From the NCBI GenBank assembly GCA_902779165.1, contig CACZAN010000019.1, positions 35,759-99,758 on the forward strand: a stretch of 64,000 bases of DNA. Direction: 5' to 3'. The DNA comes from an uncultured Bacteroidales bacterium (GTDB lineage Bacteria; Bacteroidota; Bacteroidia; Bacteroidales; Bacteroidaceae). Within the stretch, counting starts at the first letter, position 1. The number at the start of each line of letters is the position of its first letter. A program made the translations under genes and the position numbers. The notes beneath the pieces are model-generated. The model was not told the DNA's origin. It did no database searches and worked only from the letters and a program-made list of their open reading frames with translations. Shown here piece by piece: positions 25,853 through 37,093 of the stretch.

Positions 25853-26015
25853 ATTATTATCAGAGAGCCCCTTAAAAGGCTCAATATCTGCGTGTTAATA
25901 GCTATTTCCATTGGCCTGGGAGAGCGGTTAGTGAATCGCAGAAACGGAAAAGCGCGCCGGTGAGAGCTCCGGCAAAGAAACATTAGTAGTAAACAAAACA
26001 AGTTTAATCAAAAGA
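25853..26015 (+). promoter_or_regulatory. Structured 5' leader of rplM (possible ribosomal-protein leader)
   Basis: The leader contains several hairpin-capable blocks, including gagccccttaaaaggctc (GAGCC/GGCTC) and gccggtgagagctccggc (GCCGG/CCGGC). It is followed by an A-rich unstructured stretch before the ATG. Long structured leaders upstream of rplM are known autoregulatory elements in several phyla. That this one binds L13 or S9 is inference from position and structure only. Confidence 0.45.
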
Positions 26016-26477
26016 ATGGACACGTTAAGTTACAAGACCATTTCTCTGAACAAGGAGACCGCGAAAAAAGAGTGGGTCGTCGTCGACGCCACCGATCAGG
26101 TTCTCGGTCGCCTCGCCACAAAGGTGGCAAAGATGCTCCGCGGCAAGTATAAGCCCGGCTTCACACCTCACGTAGATTGCGGTGACAACGTCATCATCAT
26201 CAACGCCAACAAGATTCAGCTCACCGGTAAGAAGATGACTGATCGTGTGTATCTCCGCTACAGTATGTATCCCGGCGGTCAGAAGGCCAGCACCCCCGCT
26301 GACATCATCGCCAAGCCCAACGGCTACGAGAAGCTCGTTCGCCGCGTAGTGAAGGGTATGTTGCCCAAAAACAAACTGGCCGCCAAGCTGCTCAACAACC
26401 TCTACATCTATGAGGGTGCCGAGCATAAGCATGAGGCACAACAGCCCAAGGCCATTGATATTAACCTCTATAAGTAA
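26016..26477 (+). CDS. rplM: 50S ribosomal protein L13
   Basis: 153 residues. L13 hallmarks are WVVVDATDQVLGRLATKVAKMLRGK, the Bacteroidota version HVDCGDNVIIINA, and VRRVVKGMLPKNKLAAKLLNNLYIYEG. It binds 23S rRNA early in 50S assembly. It is the first gene of the rplM-rpsI-rpsB-tsf operon, with 6 bp before rpsI. Confidence 0.98.
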   Translation: MDTLSYKTISLNKETAKKEWVVVDATDQVLGRLATKVAKMLRGKYKPGFTPHVDCGDNVIIINANKIQLTGKKMTDRVYLRYSMYPGGQKASTPADIIAKPNGYEKLVRRVVKGMLPKNKLAAKLLNNLYIYEGAEHKHEAQQPKAIDINLYK

Positions 26478-26483
26478 ACAGAA

Positions 26484-26870
26484 ATGGCAGTAGTTAATGC
26501 ATTAGGTCGCCGCAAGTGCGCCGTAGCCCGCGTTTATCTAACAGAGGGCAATGGTAAGATTACCATCAACAAGAAAGACCTCACAGAGTACTTCCCCAGC
26601 ACCATACTCCAGTTCGTCGTGAAGCAGCCTCTGGTCCTGCTCGACGTTGCCGAGAAGTATGACATCAAGGTGAACCTCTTCGGCGGCGGTTATACCGGAC
26701 AGAGCCAGGCACTTCGCCTCGCTATCGCCCGCGCCCTCGTAAAGATCAACGCCGAGGATAAGAAAGCCCTCCGTGCAGAAGGTTTCATGACTCGCGACCC
26801 ACGTGCCGTAGAGCGCAAGAAGCCCGGTCAGCCCAAGGCACGTCGTCGCTTCCAGTTCAGCAAACGCTGA
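26484..26870 (+). CDS. rpsI: 30S ribosomal protein S9
   Basis: 128 residues beginning VNALGRRKCAVARVYL and ending with the basic tail RDPRAVERKKPGQPKARRRFQFSKR, which reaches the P-site tRNA. It is 6 bp after rplM. The family is unmistakable and full length. Confidence 0.98.
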   Translation: MAVVNALGRRKCAVARVYLTEGNGKITINKKDLTEYFPSTILQFVVKQPLVLLDVAEKYDIKVNLFGGGYTGQSQALRLAIARALVKINAEDKKALRAEGFMTRDPRAVERKKPGQPKARRRFQFSKR

Positions 26871-27068
26871 TTCTATTTACGATTTAATGATTTTCGATTT
26901 AATGGTTGCAAGTTGGCAGAGGCTGCTTGAATCCCTGAATATAAAATCCTTAGATCTTTAAATCGGCAAGCGTTTAGTATCTAAATCGTGCGGATTCACT
27001 GATGACTACCGCATGATTGGTTAGAGTTAACCCAAAAGAAAGTAAACAATTATTCATTAAAACAAATT
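26871..27068 (+). promoter_or_regulatory. rpsI-rpsB intergenic region with inverted ATTTAA/TAAATCG words
   Basis: This is a 198-nt gap inside the ribosomal operon. The words acgattta and cgatttaa (near 26880 and 26898) are mirrored by tttaaatcgg (near 26958) and ctaaatcgtg (near 26981), so a long stem between the two halves is possible. No TAnnTTTG promoter was found. It may be an attenuator, processing site or rpsB leader; the assignment is only suggestive. Confidence 0.35.
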
Positions 27069-27881
27069 ATGTCAAGAACAAACTTTGAGACACTCCTTGA
27101 GGCTGGATGCCACTTCGGCCACCTCAAGCGTAAGTGGAACCCCGCCATGGCTCCATATATCTTCATGGAGAAGAATGGCATCCATATCCTCGACCTCCAC
27201 AAGACCGTTGTGAAGATCGACGAAGCCGCCGAAGCACTTAAGAATATCGCTAAGAGCGGCCGCAAAATCCTTTTTGTTGCTACTAAGAAACAGGCCAAGC
27301 CGGTTATTGCCGAGAAGGCAACATCCATCAACATGCCCTACGTCATCGAGCGCTGGCCAGGAGGTATGCTCACCAACTTCGCCACGATCCGTAAGGCTGT
27401 GAAGAAGATGGCAAACATCGACAAGCTCACTGCCGACGGCACCTACGCAAATCTCAGCAAGCGCGAGGCTCTGCAGATCAGCCGCCAGCGTGCTAAGCTG
27501 GAGAAGAACCTCGGTTCCGTGGCCGACCTCACCCGTCTGCCCGCTGCCCTCTTCGTCGTTGACGTGCTGAAGGAGCAGATTGCAGTTCGCGAGGCCAACC
27601 GTTTGGGCATTCCAGTATTCGGAATCGTTGATACCAACTCCAACCCCGAGAACGTAGACTTCGTTATCCCCGCCAACGATGATGCCAGCAAGAGCATCGA
27701 GGTAATCCTCAACGCTTGCTGCGAGGCCATCAGCGAAGGACTCGAAGAGCGCAAGGCAGAACGCGTTGACGCCGAAGCTGCTGAAGAGAAGACTGAGAAA
27801 GGCAACAGCAAGAGCGCTCGCGTAGAAGACGAAGAGCCCGCTGAAGCAGAAGAGGCAGTGGAAGCTCCAGCTGCTGAATAA
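27069..27881 (+). CDS. rpsB: 30S ribosomal protein S2
   Basis: 270 residues with LLEAGCHFGHLKRKWNPAMAPYIF.., RWPGGMLTNFATI and VDTNSNPENVDFVIPANDDA. The C-terminus is a lower-complexity acidic tail rich in Glu and Ala (from about residue 235), longer than in E. coli S2 but common in Bacteroidota. It lies upstream of tsf as in most bacteria. Confidence 0.97.
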   Translation: MSRTNFETLLEAGCHFGHLKRKWNPAMAPYIFMEKNGIHILDLHKTVVKIDEAAEALKNIAKSGRKILFVATKKQAKPVIAEKATSINMPYVIERWPGGMLTNFATIRKAVKKMANIDKLTADGTYANLSKREALQISRQRAKLEKNLGSVADLTRLPAALFVVDVLKEQIAVREANRLGIPVFGIVDTNSNPENVDFVIPANDDASKSIEVILNACCEAISEGLEERKAERVDAEAAEEKTEKGNSKSARVEDEEPAEAEEAVEAPAAE

Positions 27882-27916
27882 ATTGTAAATTGTAAATCGT
27901 CAAATTGTAAATTCAA

Positions 27917-28912
27917 ATGGCTGTATCAATCAAAGATATCCAGAAACTGCGCGAGATGACTGGCGCAGGACTGGCAGACTGCAAGAAAGCTCTCGAGGAG
28001 AGCAACGGCGAGATCGAACCCGCCGTCGAGATTATCCGTAAGAAAGGTCAGGCCGTTGCCGCCAAGCGCAGCGACCGCGAAGCCTCTGAAGGCTGCGTCG
28101 TAGTAAAGGCCGACGGCAACTTCGCCGCCATCATCGCTCTTAAGTGCGAGACCGACTTCGTGGCTAATAATGCCGACTTCGTGAAGCTGACTCAGGACAT
28201 TCTCGACGCTGCCGTGGCTGCTCGCTGCAAGACTCTCGACGAGGTCAAGGCTCTGACCATGGGAGATTCCACCATTCAGGACGCTGTTGTCGCTCGCAGC
28301 GGCATCACCGGTGAGAAGATGGAACTCGACGGCTACTGCGTCATCGAGGGCGAATACATCGCCACCTATGACCACCAGGGCAAGCATACGCTCTGCACCA
28401 TGGTAGCCTTGAACAAGGCTGTGGAAGATGCCACCGTCGGTAAGAACGTTGCAATGCAGATTGCCAGCGCCAGCCCCGTCGCTATCGACGAGACCAGCGT
28501 GCCTCAGGAAGTCAAAGACACCGAGCTCCGCGTCGCTATCGAGAAGACCAAGGAAGAGCAGGTCGCCAAGGCTGTGGAAGCTGCCATTCGTAAGTCTGGT
28601 GTCAACCCCGCCCACGTTGACAGCGAAGATCACATCGAAAGCAATATGGCAAAGGGTTGGATCACTCCTGAGCAGGCCGCTATGGTTCGCGAAATCAAGG
28701 AGAAGGTGGCCGCCGAGAAAGCTGCCAACCTGCCCGAGCAGATGATTCAGAACATCGCTCAGGGTCGCCTCAAGAAGTTCTTCAAGGAAAGCTGCCTCCT
28801 CGAGCAGGAGTTTATCTGGGACAAAAACCAGACCGTAGCTCAGTACCTGAAGAGCATCGACAAGGAACTCACCGTCACAGCTTTCAAGCGCTTCACTCTC
28901 CGCGCAGAGTAA
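27917..28912 (+). CDS. tsf: Translation elongation factor Ts
   Basis: 331 residues. The N-terminal UBA-like domain has IQKLREMTGAGLADCKKALEE, then the core motif KCETDFVANNADFV and two dimerisation subdomains. EF-Ts recycles EF-Tu from GDP to GTP form. It is the last gene of the operon, followed by an intrinsic terminator. Confidence 0.97.
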   Translation: MAVSIKDIQKLREMTGAGLADCKKALEESNGEIEPAVEIIRKKGQAVAAKRSDREASEGCVVVKADGNFAAIIALKCETDFVANNADFVKLTQDILDAAVAARCKTLDEVKALTMGDSTIQDAVVARSGITGEKMELDGYCVIEGEYIATYDHQGKHTLCTMVALNKAVEDATVGKNVAMQIASASPVAIDETSVPQEVKDTELRVAIEKTKEEQVAKAVEAAIRKSGVNPAHVDSEDHIESNMAKGWITPEQAAMVREIKEKVAAEKAANLPEQMIQNIAQGRLKKFFKESCLLEQEFIWDKNQTVAQYLKSIDKELTVTAFKRFTLRAE

Positions 28913-28944
28913 TATCTCTCCGCAACAGAATAGACTGAAAAACG

Positions 28945-28990
28945 AGATGCCCGTCTCCCCTACTCTGAGGAAGACGGGCATCTTTCTTTA
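28945..28990 (+). terminator. Intrinsic terminator after tsf
   Basis: A perfect 11-bp stem GATGCCCGTCT / AGACGGGCATC (28945-28955 and 28972-28982) is followed by ttctttat. It also faces the convergent flavodoxin gene and may work in both directions. Confidence 0.85.
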
Positions 28991-29012
28991 TGTCGACTAA
29001 GGAATCTGGCGT

Positions 29013-29867
29013 TTAACGAACTACTTTCGTAAAGACGGGAGTTTCTCCATCGATGACATTCACATAAACCTTAAGCTCAGCGGCAGGAGGCAACTTGGCG
29101 TTGTCATCTTCGGATGCAACAGGTGCACCTTCGCGAGGCAAGTCTACAGCCGTGAAGAGGTATTCCGTACCACCCTGAATGGCACGCGAAGCTACCGTTT
29201 TAGCCTGCGCATGAATCATGGGATAGCCGTCAACAGCAGCATCAAAGATAGCAGCCTCTTCCTCACTGACCTCCTGCTGCTCTGGGAACTCCGCTGGCTG
29301 GAAATATTCGCCCTCAAGGAAACCGCCAGCTTTCAGGAACTGATCGACCTCCTGAGCAACAGCAGATATACGTGCTGCTCGAACGCCATAGCCCGGAAGG
29401 ATCTCTGCTTTGGGTTGCTTCTCGGTAAGGTCTTTCACGCTGGACTCCAGTCCTCCGCTGCCGAAAGTGCAAAACGGAACAACTTTCTTCCCGCTCAAGT
29501 CTACCTGATTCAATAGGGCTGCCACGGGAGGAGCGTAAGTGCCGAACCAAACGGGGTAACCGAGGAAGATGACATCGTAGTCTTCGATATTAGCCGTCAA
29601 GGGCTGAATTTCAGGGATGATGCCCTGCTCACGCTCCTGCATGCATCGTCCGATAGTAGCCTGGAAATCCCCGTCGTAGGGTTGTACGGCGACAATCTCC
29701 TCGATATCCGCCCCGAGGCGCGTGGCAATTTCCTGAGCCACGGTCTTTGTGTTAGATGTCTGTGAGTAGTAGAGGACCAGTACCTTCTGTGCCTCCTTCT
29801 TAGGGCTGCAGGATACGACTGCAAGCGCTGATGCCGCAAGGGTCAGCAAGAGATTCCACTTTTTCAT
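29013..29867 (-). CDS. Flavodoxin-domain lipoprotein with a C-terminal extension
   Basis: About 284 residues from the ATG at 29867 (the ORF opens two codons earlier). The lipoprotein signal ends SALAVVSCSPKK. A flavodoxin-like domain follows: VLVLYYSQTSNTKTVAQEI for FMN phosphate, FLGYPVWFGTYAPP, FCTFGSGG. From about residue 190 a further 95 residues are not flavodoxin (SEEEAAIFDAAVDGYPMIHAQAKTVASR.., then a beta-rich end). A membrane-anchored periplasmic flavodoxin suggests a redox role outside the cytoplasm; the partner is unknown. It lies 32 bp downstream of secA. Confidence 0.8.
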   Translation of the reverse strand: MKKWNLLLTLAASALAVVSCSPKKEAQKVLVLYYSQTSNTKTVAQEIATRLGADIEEIVAVQPYDGDFQATIGRCMQEREQGIIPEIQPLTANIEDYDVIFLGYPVWFGTYAPPVAALLNQVDLSGKKVVPFCTFGSGGLESSVKDLTEKQPKAEILPGYGVRAARISAVAQEVDQFLKAGGFLEGEYFQPAEFPEQQEVSEEEAAIFDAAVDGYPMIHAQAKTVASRAIQGGTEYLFTAVDLPREGAPVASEDDNAKLPPAAELKVYVNVIDGETPVFTKVVR

Positions 29868-29899
29868 ACACAATATTGCTTAATCATTAAAGACTAATA

Positions 29900-33325
<3,426 letters not shown>

Positions 33326-33388
33326 ATTATTGTGTGTAGATTTATTATTGGGGTTATGGGCCTAAAGGGCTTATGAGATAAATAGGTA

Positions 33389-34999
33389 TTATTTGATGAC
33401 CAATGGCATTTCTCGGCTGCCATTAGGTGCCCTGATTCGCAGGCAGCGGGACAGCGTAGGAGCCACAGCAGCAGTAGAGACCTGCGAGACTATGCGCTCC
33501 GTGCTCACGTCTGCGCCCATGAAGAAAAGAGGATACGAAAGATAGGGTTCACCTTGATTGACGTATTCAGTATTCTGTTCGCTGACAATTCGCCATCCGG
33601 GGTTGACTTCTACGAGGATATCTCCGGAACGAGCACTGTTCCAACCCGAACGAATGCGATCCAGTCCCTTCACCCACGCTCCGAGAGCCAGGCGCTGAGA
33701 GGTAAAGATATCACGCACGCCATCCATCTGCGAGAGGAACTCTTCGGCACGGGCCAGCACCTCGCTGAGGTTCAACTGTTTCTGTTCTATGAGCTTATGG
33801 TCGAGGTAAATCTGCTGGTTATACGTTGCCTCGACGAACTGTGCTTGTCCGTAGAGTGCTGCGAGGTACATATTCAACAACATCGAGGCACGTTGCATAG
33901 AGAATGTACCCGACGGAATATGGTTACCCTGAAAGTCGATGTCATCAGCATCGCTGTCGGCATAACCTGTGGAAGAAACCACATAAAGAACCTGCTCGCG
34001 GGGAACGACCTGTTCTACGCTGGAGAAGATATGCGCCAAAGCCATATCCAGACGCACATAGATGTCCTGCAACTCCGAAGGGCTGCGGAAGACGCTCTGA
34101 TGCTCATAATTACCTGCATAGAGTCCTACATTGAGCAAATCGGGAACAGCGTCACCACCTATTCCGGATGCAGAAAGGCAGCGGTCAATGAACAATGCCA
34201 CTTCTTCATTAATCAGTCCGGAAGTCTTCAGTTCGCGATAACGACGATCGCCTTTGAAGGAATGTTTGAAGTCGCGCCCGTCGGCGTCAGAGGCATTTTG
34301 ATAATAATGGAAGGATTGCAGGGCGCCATCATAGACTGGTGTCCAGACGAGTTTGGAGATACGTTGGGAAAGAGACTTCTGGCGCTCGTAGTCCTTCACC
34401 CAGGAAGGGTAGTTTCCGTAGTATGAACTGCCACACCACGCGCCCGTCTGGTCGTTCAGCCAGAAAGCTCCATCGCCCATGTGTCCTGACAGGAGGACAG
34501 ACATATCCCTCTCAGGACAAATACTGATGACGACCGCACGTCCACCCGTTGCCATTTCCAGTTCATCTGCTACGGTTGTCGTCAGCAGGTAACGTGGCGA
34601 AGTCCTCTCAGTGGTCTGATGGCCAGAATAAGAGGGGTCGTCAACACAATAAACAGGCTGCAGATTCTGACGCGACAGCCACTGACGCGATGGGATCCCA
34701 TTGTCATAAGGAATCGCCCCCGTGCTCAGACAGGCAGCCGCAGACGCGCGGTCAGCCCCGCTAAAAGGCTGCTGAGAATCAGTATAATACAGCGATTCAT
34801 ACATCAAACGCTTTAAGCCTCCTTCATTATATAGAGGAGCAAAGGCCTCCATATAATCAGTCCGCAACTGGTCGATGAGGATATTCACCACCAGCCGAGG
34901 CAAATCAGACGAAGACTGAGCTTCGACATTCATAATCGCCATCAGAGCAACGAGACTCGTCAGCAGATGCGTCTTGGTTGTATTCGTTCCGGACTTCAT
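33389..34999 (-). CDS. Alkaline-phosphatase-superfamily protein with altered active site
   Basis: 536 residues with a signal peptide ending in NVEAQ. VVNILIDQLRTDYMEAFAPLYNEGGLKRL matches PafA-like phosphatases, as does the later LSTGAIPYDNGIPSRQW. In active members the nucleophile Thr/Ser lies in an aPGHatiyTG-like stretch; here it reads SGADRASAAACLSTG. The usual C-terminal ADHG metal site reads SSTGYADSDAD. It may therefore be catalytically dead or changed (inference from hand alignment). The start overlaps the DUF4105 stop. Confidence 0.75.
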   Translation of the reverse strand: MKSGTNTTKTHLLTSLVALMAIMNVEAQSSSDLPRLVVNILIDQLRTDYMEAFAPLYNEGGLKRLMYESLYYTDSQQPFSGADRASAAACLSTGAIPYDNGIPSRQWLSRQNLQPVYCVDDPSYSGHQTTERTSPRYLLTTTVADELEMATGGRAVVISICPERDMSVLLSGHMGDGAFWLNDQTGAWCGSSYYGNYPSWVKDYERQKSLSQRISKLVWTPVYDGALQSFHYYQNASDADGRDFKHSFKGDRRYRELKTSGLINEEVALFIDRCLSASGIGGDAVPDLLNVGLYAGNYEHQSVFRSPSELQDIYVRLDMALAHIFSSVEQVVPREQVLYVVSSTGYADSDADDIDFQGNHIPSGTFSMQRASMLLNMYLAALYGQAQFVEATYNQQIYLDHKLIEQKQLNLSEVLARAEEFLSQMDGVRDIFTSQRLALGAWVKGLDRIRSGWNSARSGDILVEVNPGWRIVSEQNTEYVNQGEPYLSYPLFFMGADVSTERIVSQVSTAAVAPTLSRCLRIRAPNGSREMPLVIK

Positions 35000-36240
35000 T
35001 ATTTACGGTACACGAGCAGGTGTACTACTGCACGACTGAGCAAAAGTAGTGCCAAAGGCAGAATAATTTGTGCAAAGTCTTGAGGAATTATGAAATAGAA
35101 GATGATGAACAAGGCGATGAGAGCGGCTGCAAACGCATGATATACATGACGTTGATGACGGCGATCGGCCTTGACGACAGTATAGACAAAGAACAGGGGG
35201 ATTGGATTGAGCAGCCAAACCTGCCAATTTGACGTGACACCCGGATGTACGGAGAACAACGCCATGAATGTCAGCAGGACGCCTGCCAGCCCCTGCAGGG
35301 TCATTAGCACGGCATCTACGGGCCAGCACACCCATCGTTTGCGAACCTCATAAACTGCCAGACACAATCCAACAGCCAGCAGCATCCACCCCCAAATACG
35401 TGGAGTAAGGGGGAAGTCGGGCAGTGCATCGGCGGCAGCCTGCTGGCGCTCGGCATTCTCTGGAAGTAGAATCTGGCGCCGGAGGACCAAGTTACGGAAG
35501 GCACCACGACCATTATCGATGATAGCGCTGTCGGCGTACCACATGAGGTATATCGGAGCAAACATCTCGTCGCGCTCGGTGATGAGCGTATCCACCTCGG
35601 TGCCCAAAAGCAGGTCGTTGCCCTCCTGCGCCCAAGGATGCCCTTTCGTGAACTGATGCAGCATGCTACGATAGGTATTGCGCCGCGGACGGGCAGGGTA
35701 CACGACGGCACCAGTTATACATCTTTCTATCGCGTCACGCGCGCGTGTAGTACAATTATTACGGAAAATATTATAGCGATAGACGCGGTTCTGCGGCAGA
35801 CTTTCAAGGCTCAAGAACTCTTTCAGGTAGGTTGCCTCATAAGGAGTGAGGTTCAGCACCTGCTCCATCACCCACGAACCGCGCAGATAATATTGTTGGG
35901 CAAACAAGACCAGCGGCTCTCCATACAACAGATAGTCGCACTGTCCGAGGACAAAGCGCCACGTGAAGTTGGGAGCCGTGAAATCGAAGACACCATAGTT
36001 ATACACAATATCTATGGAATCGCGCCGGCTGGTGACACGGATGGCCGTATGACCATAAAGCTCGTAATTCTCCTGACCCGGTGAACAGGTGAGAAGACTG
36101 ATGCTAAGTGTGCTGTCAATCTTCTGCTCAACGGTATCAGGATCCAGATGCACTTCTGACGACGAAAGAGTCTGCGCAGAGAGCATAACTGGCGCCAAAA
36201 AAGCAGCCAAAAAGAGTATAAAAGCTGTAAAACGTCTCAT
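34999..36240 (-). CDS. DUF4105 membrane protein
   Basis: 413 residues from the ATG at 36240; a longer frame upstream runs antisense through coaX and is rejected. There is a signal sequence (FTAFILFLAAFLAPVMLSAQ), then the periplasmic DUF4105 domain with SLLTCSPGQENYELYGHTAIRV, NYGVFDF and NIFRNNCTTRARDAIE. The Cys and His in these motifs suggest a papain/NlpC-like site. At least four helices follow (from WGWMLLAVGLCLAVYEV). Such proteins are widespread in Bacteroidota; the function is unproven. Confidence 0.85.
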   Translation of the reverse strand: MRRFTAFILFLAAFLAPVMLSAQTLSSSEVHLDPDTVEQKIDSTLSISLLTCSPGQENYELYGHTAIRVTSRRDSIDIVYNYGVFDFTAPNFTWRFVLGQCDYLLYGEPLVLFAQQYYLRGSWVMEQVLNLTPYEATYLKEFLSLESLPQNRVYRYNIFRNNCTTRARDAIERCITGAVVYPARPRRNTYRSMLHQFTKGHPWAQEGNDLLLGTEVDTLITERDEMFAPIYLMWYADSAIIDNGRGAFRNLVLRRQILLPENAERQQAAADALPDFPLTPRIWGWMLLAVGLCLAVYEVRKRWVCWPVDAVLMTLQGLAGVLLTFMALFSVHPGVTSNWQVWLLNPIPLFFVYTVVKADRRHQRHVYHAFAAALIALFIIFYFIIPQDFAQIILPLALLLLSRAVVHLLVYRK

Positions 36241-36249
36241 AAACGGGCG

Positions 36250-36257
36250 CAAAGTTA
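36250..36257 (-). promoter_or_regulatory. -7 element of the DUF4105 gene
   Basis: TAACTTTG on the - strand matches TAnnTTTG and ends only 9 nt before the ATG at 36240. No good -33 element is visible at 19-21 nt. The predicted message would be leaderless or nearly so. Confidence 0.5.
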
Positions 36258-36309
36258 CACATTTAATTTTATTTTCGCTTCTTGATTCTTTTATTTTTTC
36301 AATATTTTG

Positions 36310-36317
36310 TACCTTTG
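36310..36317 (+). promoter_or_regulatory. -7 element of coaX
   Basis: TACCTTTG is a full match to the Bacteroidota -7 element and ends 8 nt before the coaX ATG at 36326. The -33 region is only T-rich. With a start site about 6-7 nt downstream the 5' leader would be 0-3 nt. Confidence 0.6.
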
Positions 36318-36325
36318 CGGCCGAA

Positions 36326-37093
36326 ATGAAGTTAATTTTCGATATTGGCAACACTATCAGCAAGTTTTTTTTGTTCGATGGTGACACTTTAAGAGCCCAC
36401 GGCAGCGAAGTCGGACACTCCCTGAGCATTGTTTCGCAACTGCTGGATGGCACGGCACCCGAGGTGGATGCGCCTTTATGTCCTGAGGCAGCCATCATCA
36501 GTTCCGTCGTCGACCTCTCTGCAGAGGCCGAGGAGCAGTTGCGACGTCTCCCCTGCCCCGTTCTCCGGTTCTCAGCTTCGACACCCATTCCTATCAGCAA
36601 CGAATACCGCACACCACAAACCCTCGGTACAGACCGTCTGGCAGCTGCCGTCGGAGCCTGGTCACAACATCCCGGCTGTCCTCTCCTGATCATTGATTCG
36701 GGCAGTTGCATCACCTTTGACCTTGTGACTCCTGAGGGGGCATATGTCGGAGGCAATATTTCGCCTGGACTTCACGCCCGACTGCGAGCCATTGATGACT
36801 ATTTTCCGCGCTTGCCGTTAGTGGAGGCCGAAGGCCCAAAGCCTGAGCTCGGATATGACACAGAAACGGCCATTCGTTCGGGTGTTATCGAAGGCATGAG
36901 ACACGAGATTGAGGGCTATATTCACCACTTTAAAGCAAAATATCCTCAACTTTTGGTTTTTTTAACGGGCGGAGACGAATTAAATTTTGCCGACACAATA
37001 AAAAGTGCCATCTTTGCAGACCAATTCCTCGTCCCCCGAGGTCTCTACTATATTCTTTGTTACAACAAAGCGTCAAAACAGAAGCAAAAATGA
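36326..37093 (+). CDS. coaX: Type III pantothenate kinase
   Basis: 255 residues. LIFDIGNTISKFFLFDG is the ASKHA phosphate-1 motif, TLGTDRLAAAVGAW is the pantothenate/active-site segment with its Asp, and IDSGSCITFDLV and GGNISPGLHAR complete the family signature. It makes phosphopantothenate in the CoA pathway. An upstream frame extension covers the DUF4105 start and the promoter, so it is rejected. The stop overlaps the next gene as ATGA. Confidence 0.95.
   Translation: MKLIFDIGNTISKFFLFDGDTLRAHGSEVGHSLSIVSQLLDGTAPEVDAPLCPEAAIISSVVDLSAEAEEQLRRLPCPVLRFSASTPIPISNEYRTPQTLGTDRLAAAVGAWSQHPGCPLLIIDSGSCITFDLVTPEGAYVGGNISPGLHARLRAIDDYFPRLPLVEAEGPKPELGYDTETAIRSGVIEGMRHEIEGYIHHFKAKYPQLLVFLTGGDELNFADTIKSAIFADQFLVPRGLYYILCYNKASKQKQK

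Noticed and set aside
36241-36756. N-terminal extension of the DUF4105 gene
   Set aside because: It runs antisense through coaX and its promoter; the signal peptide starts at 36240.
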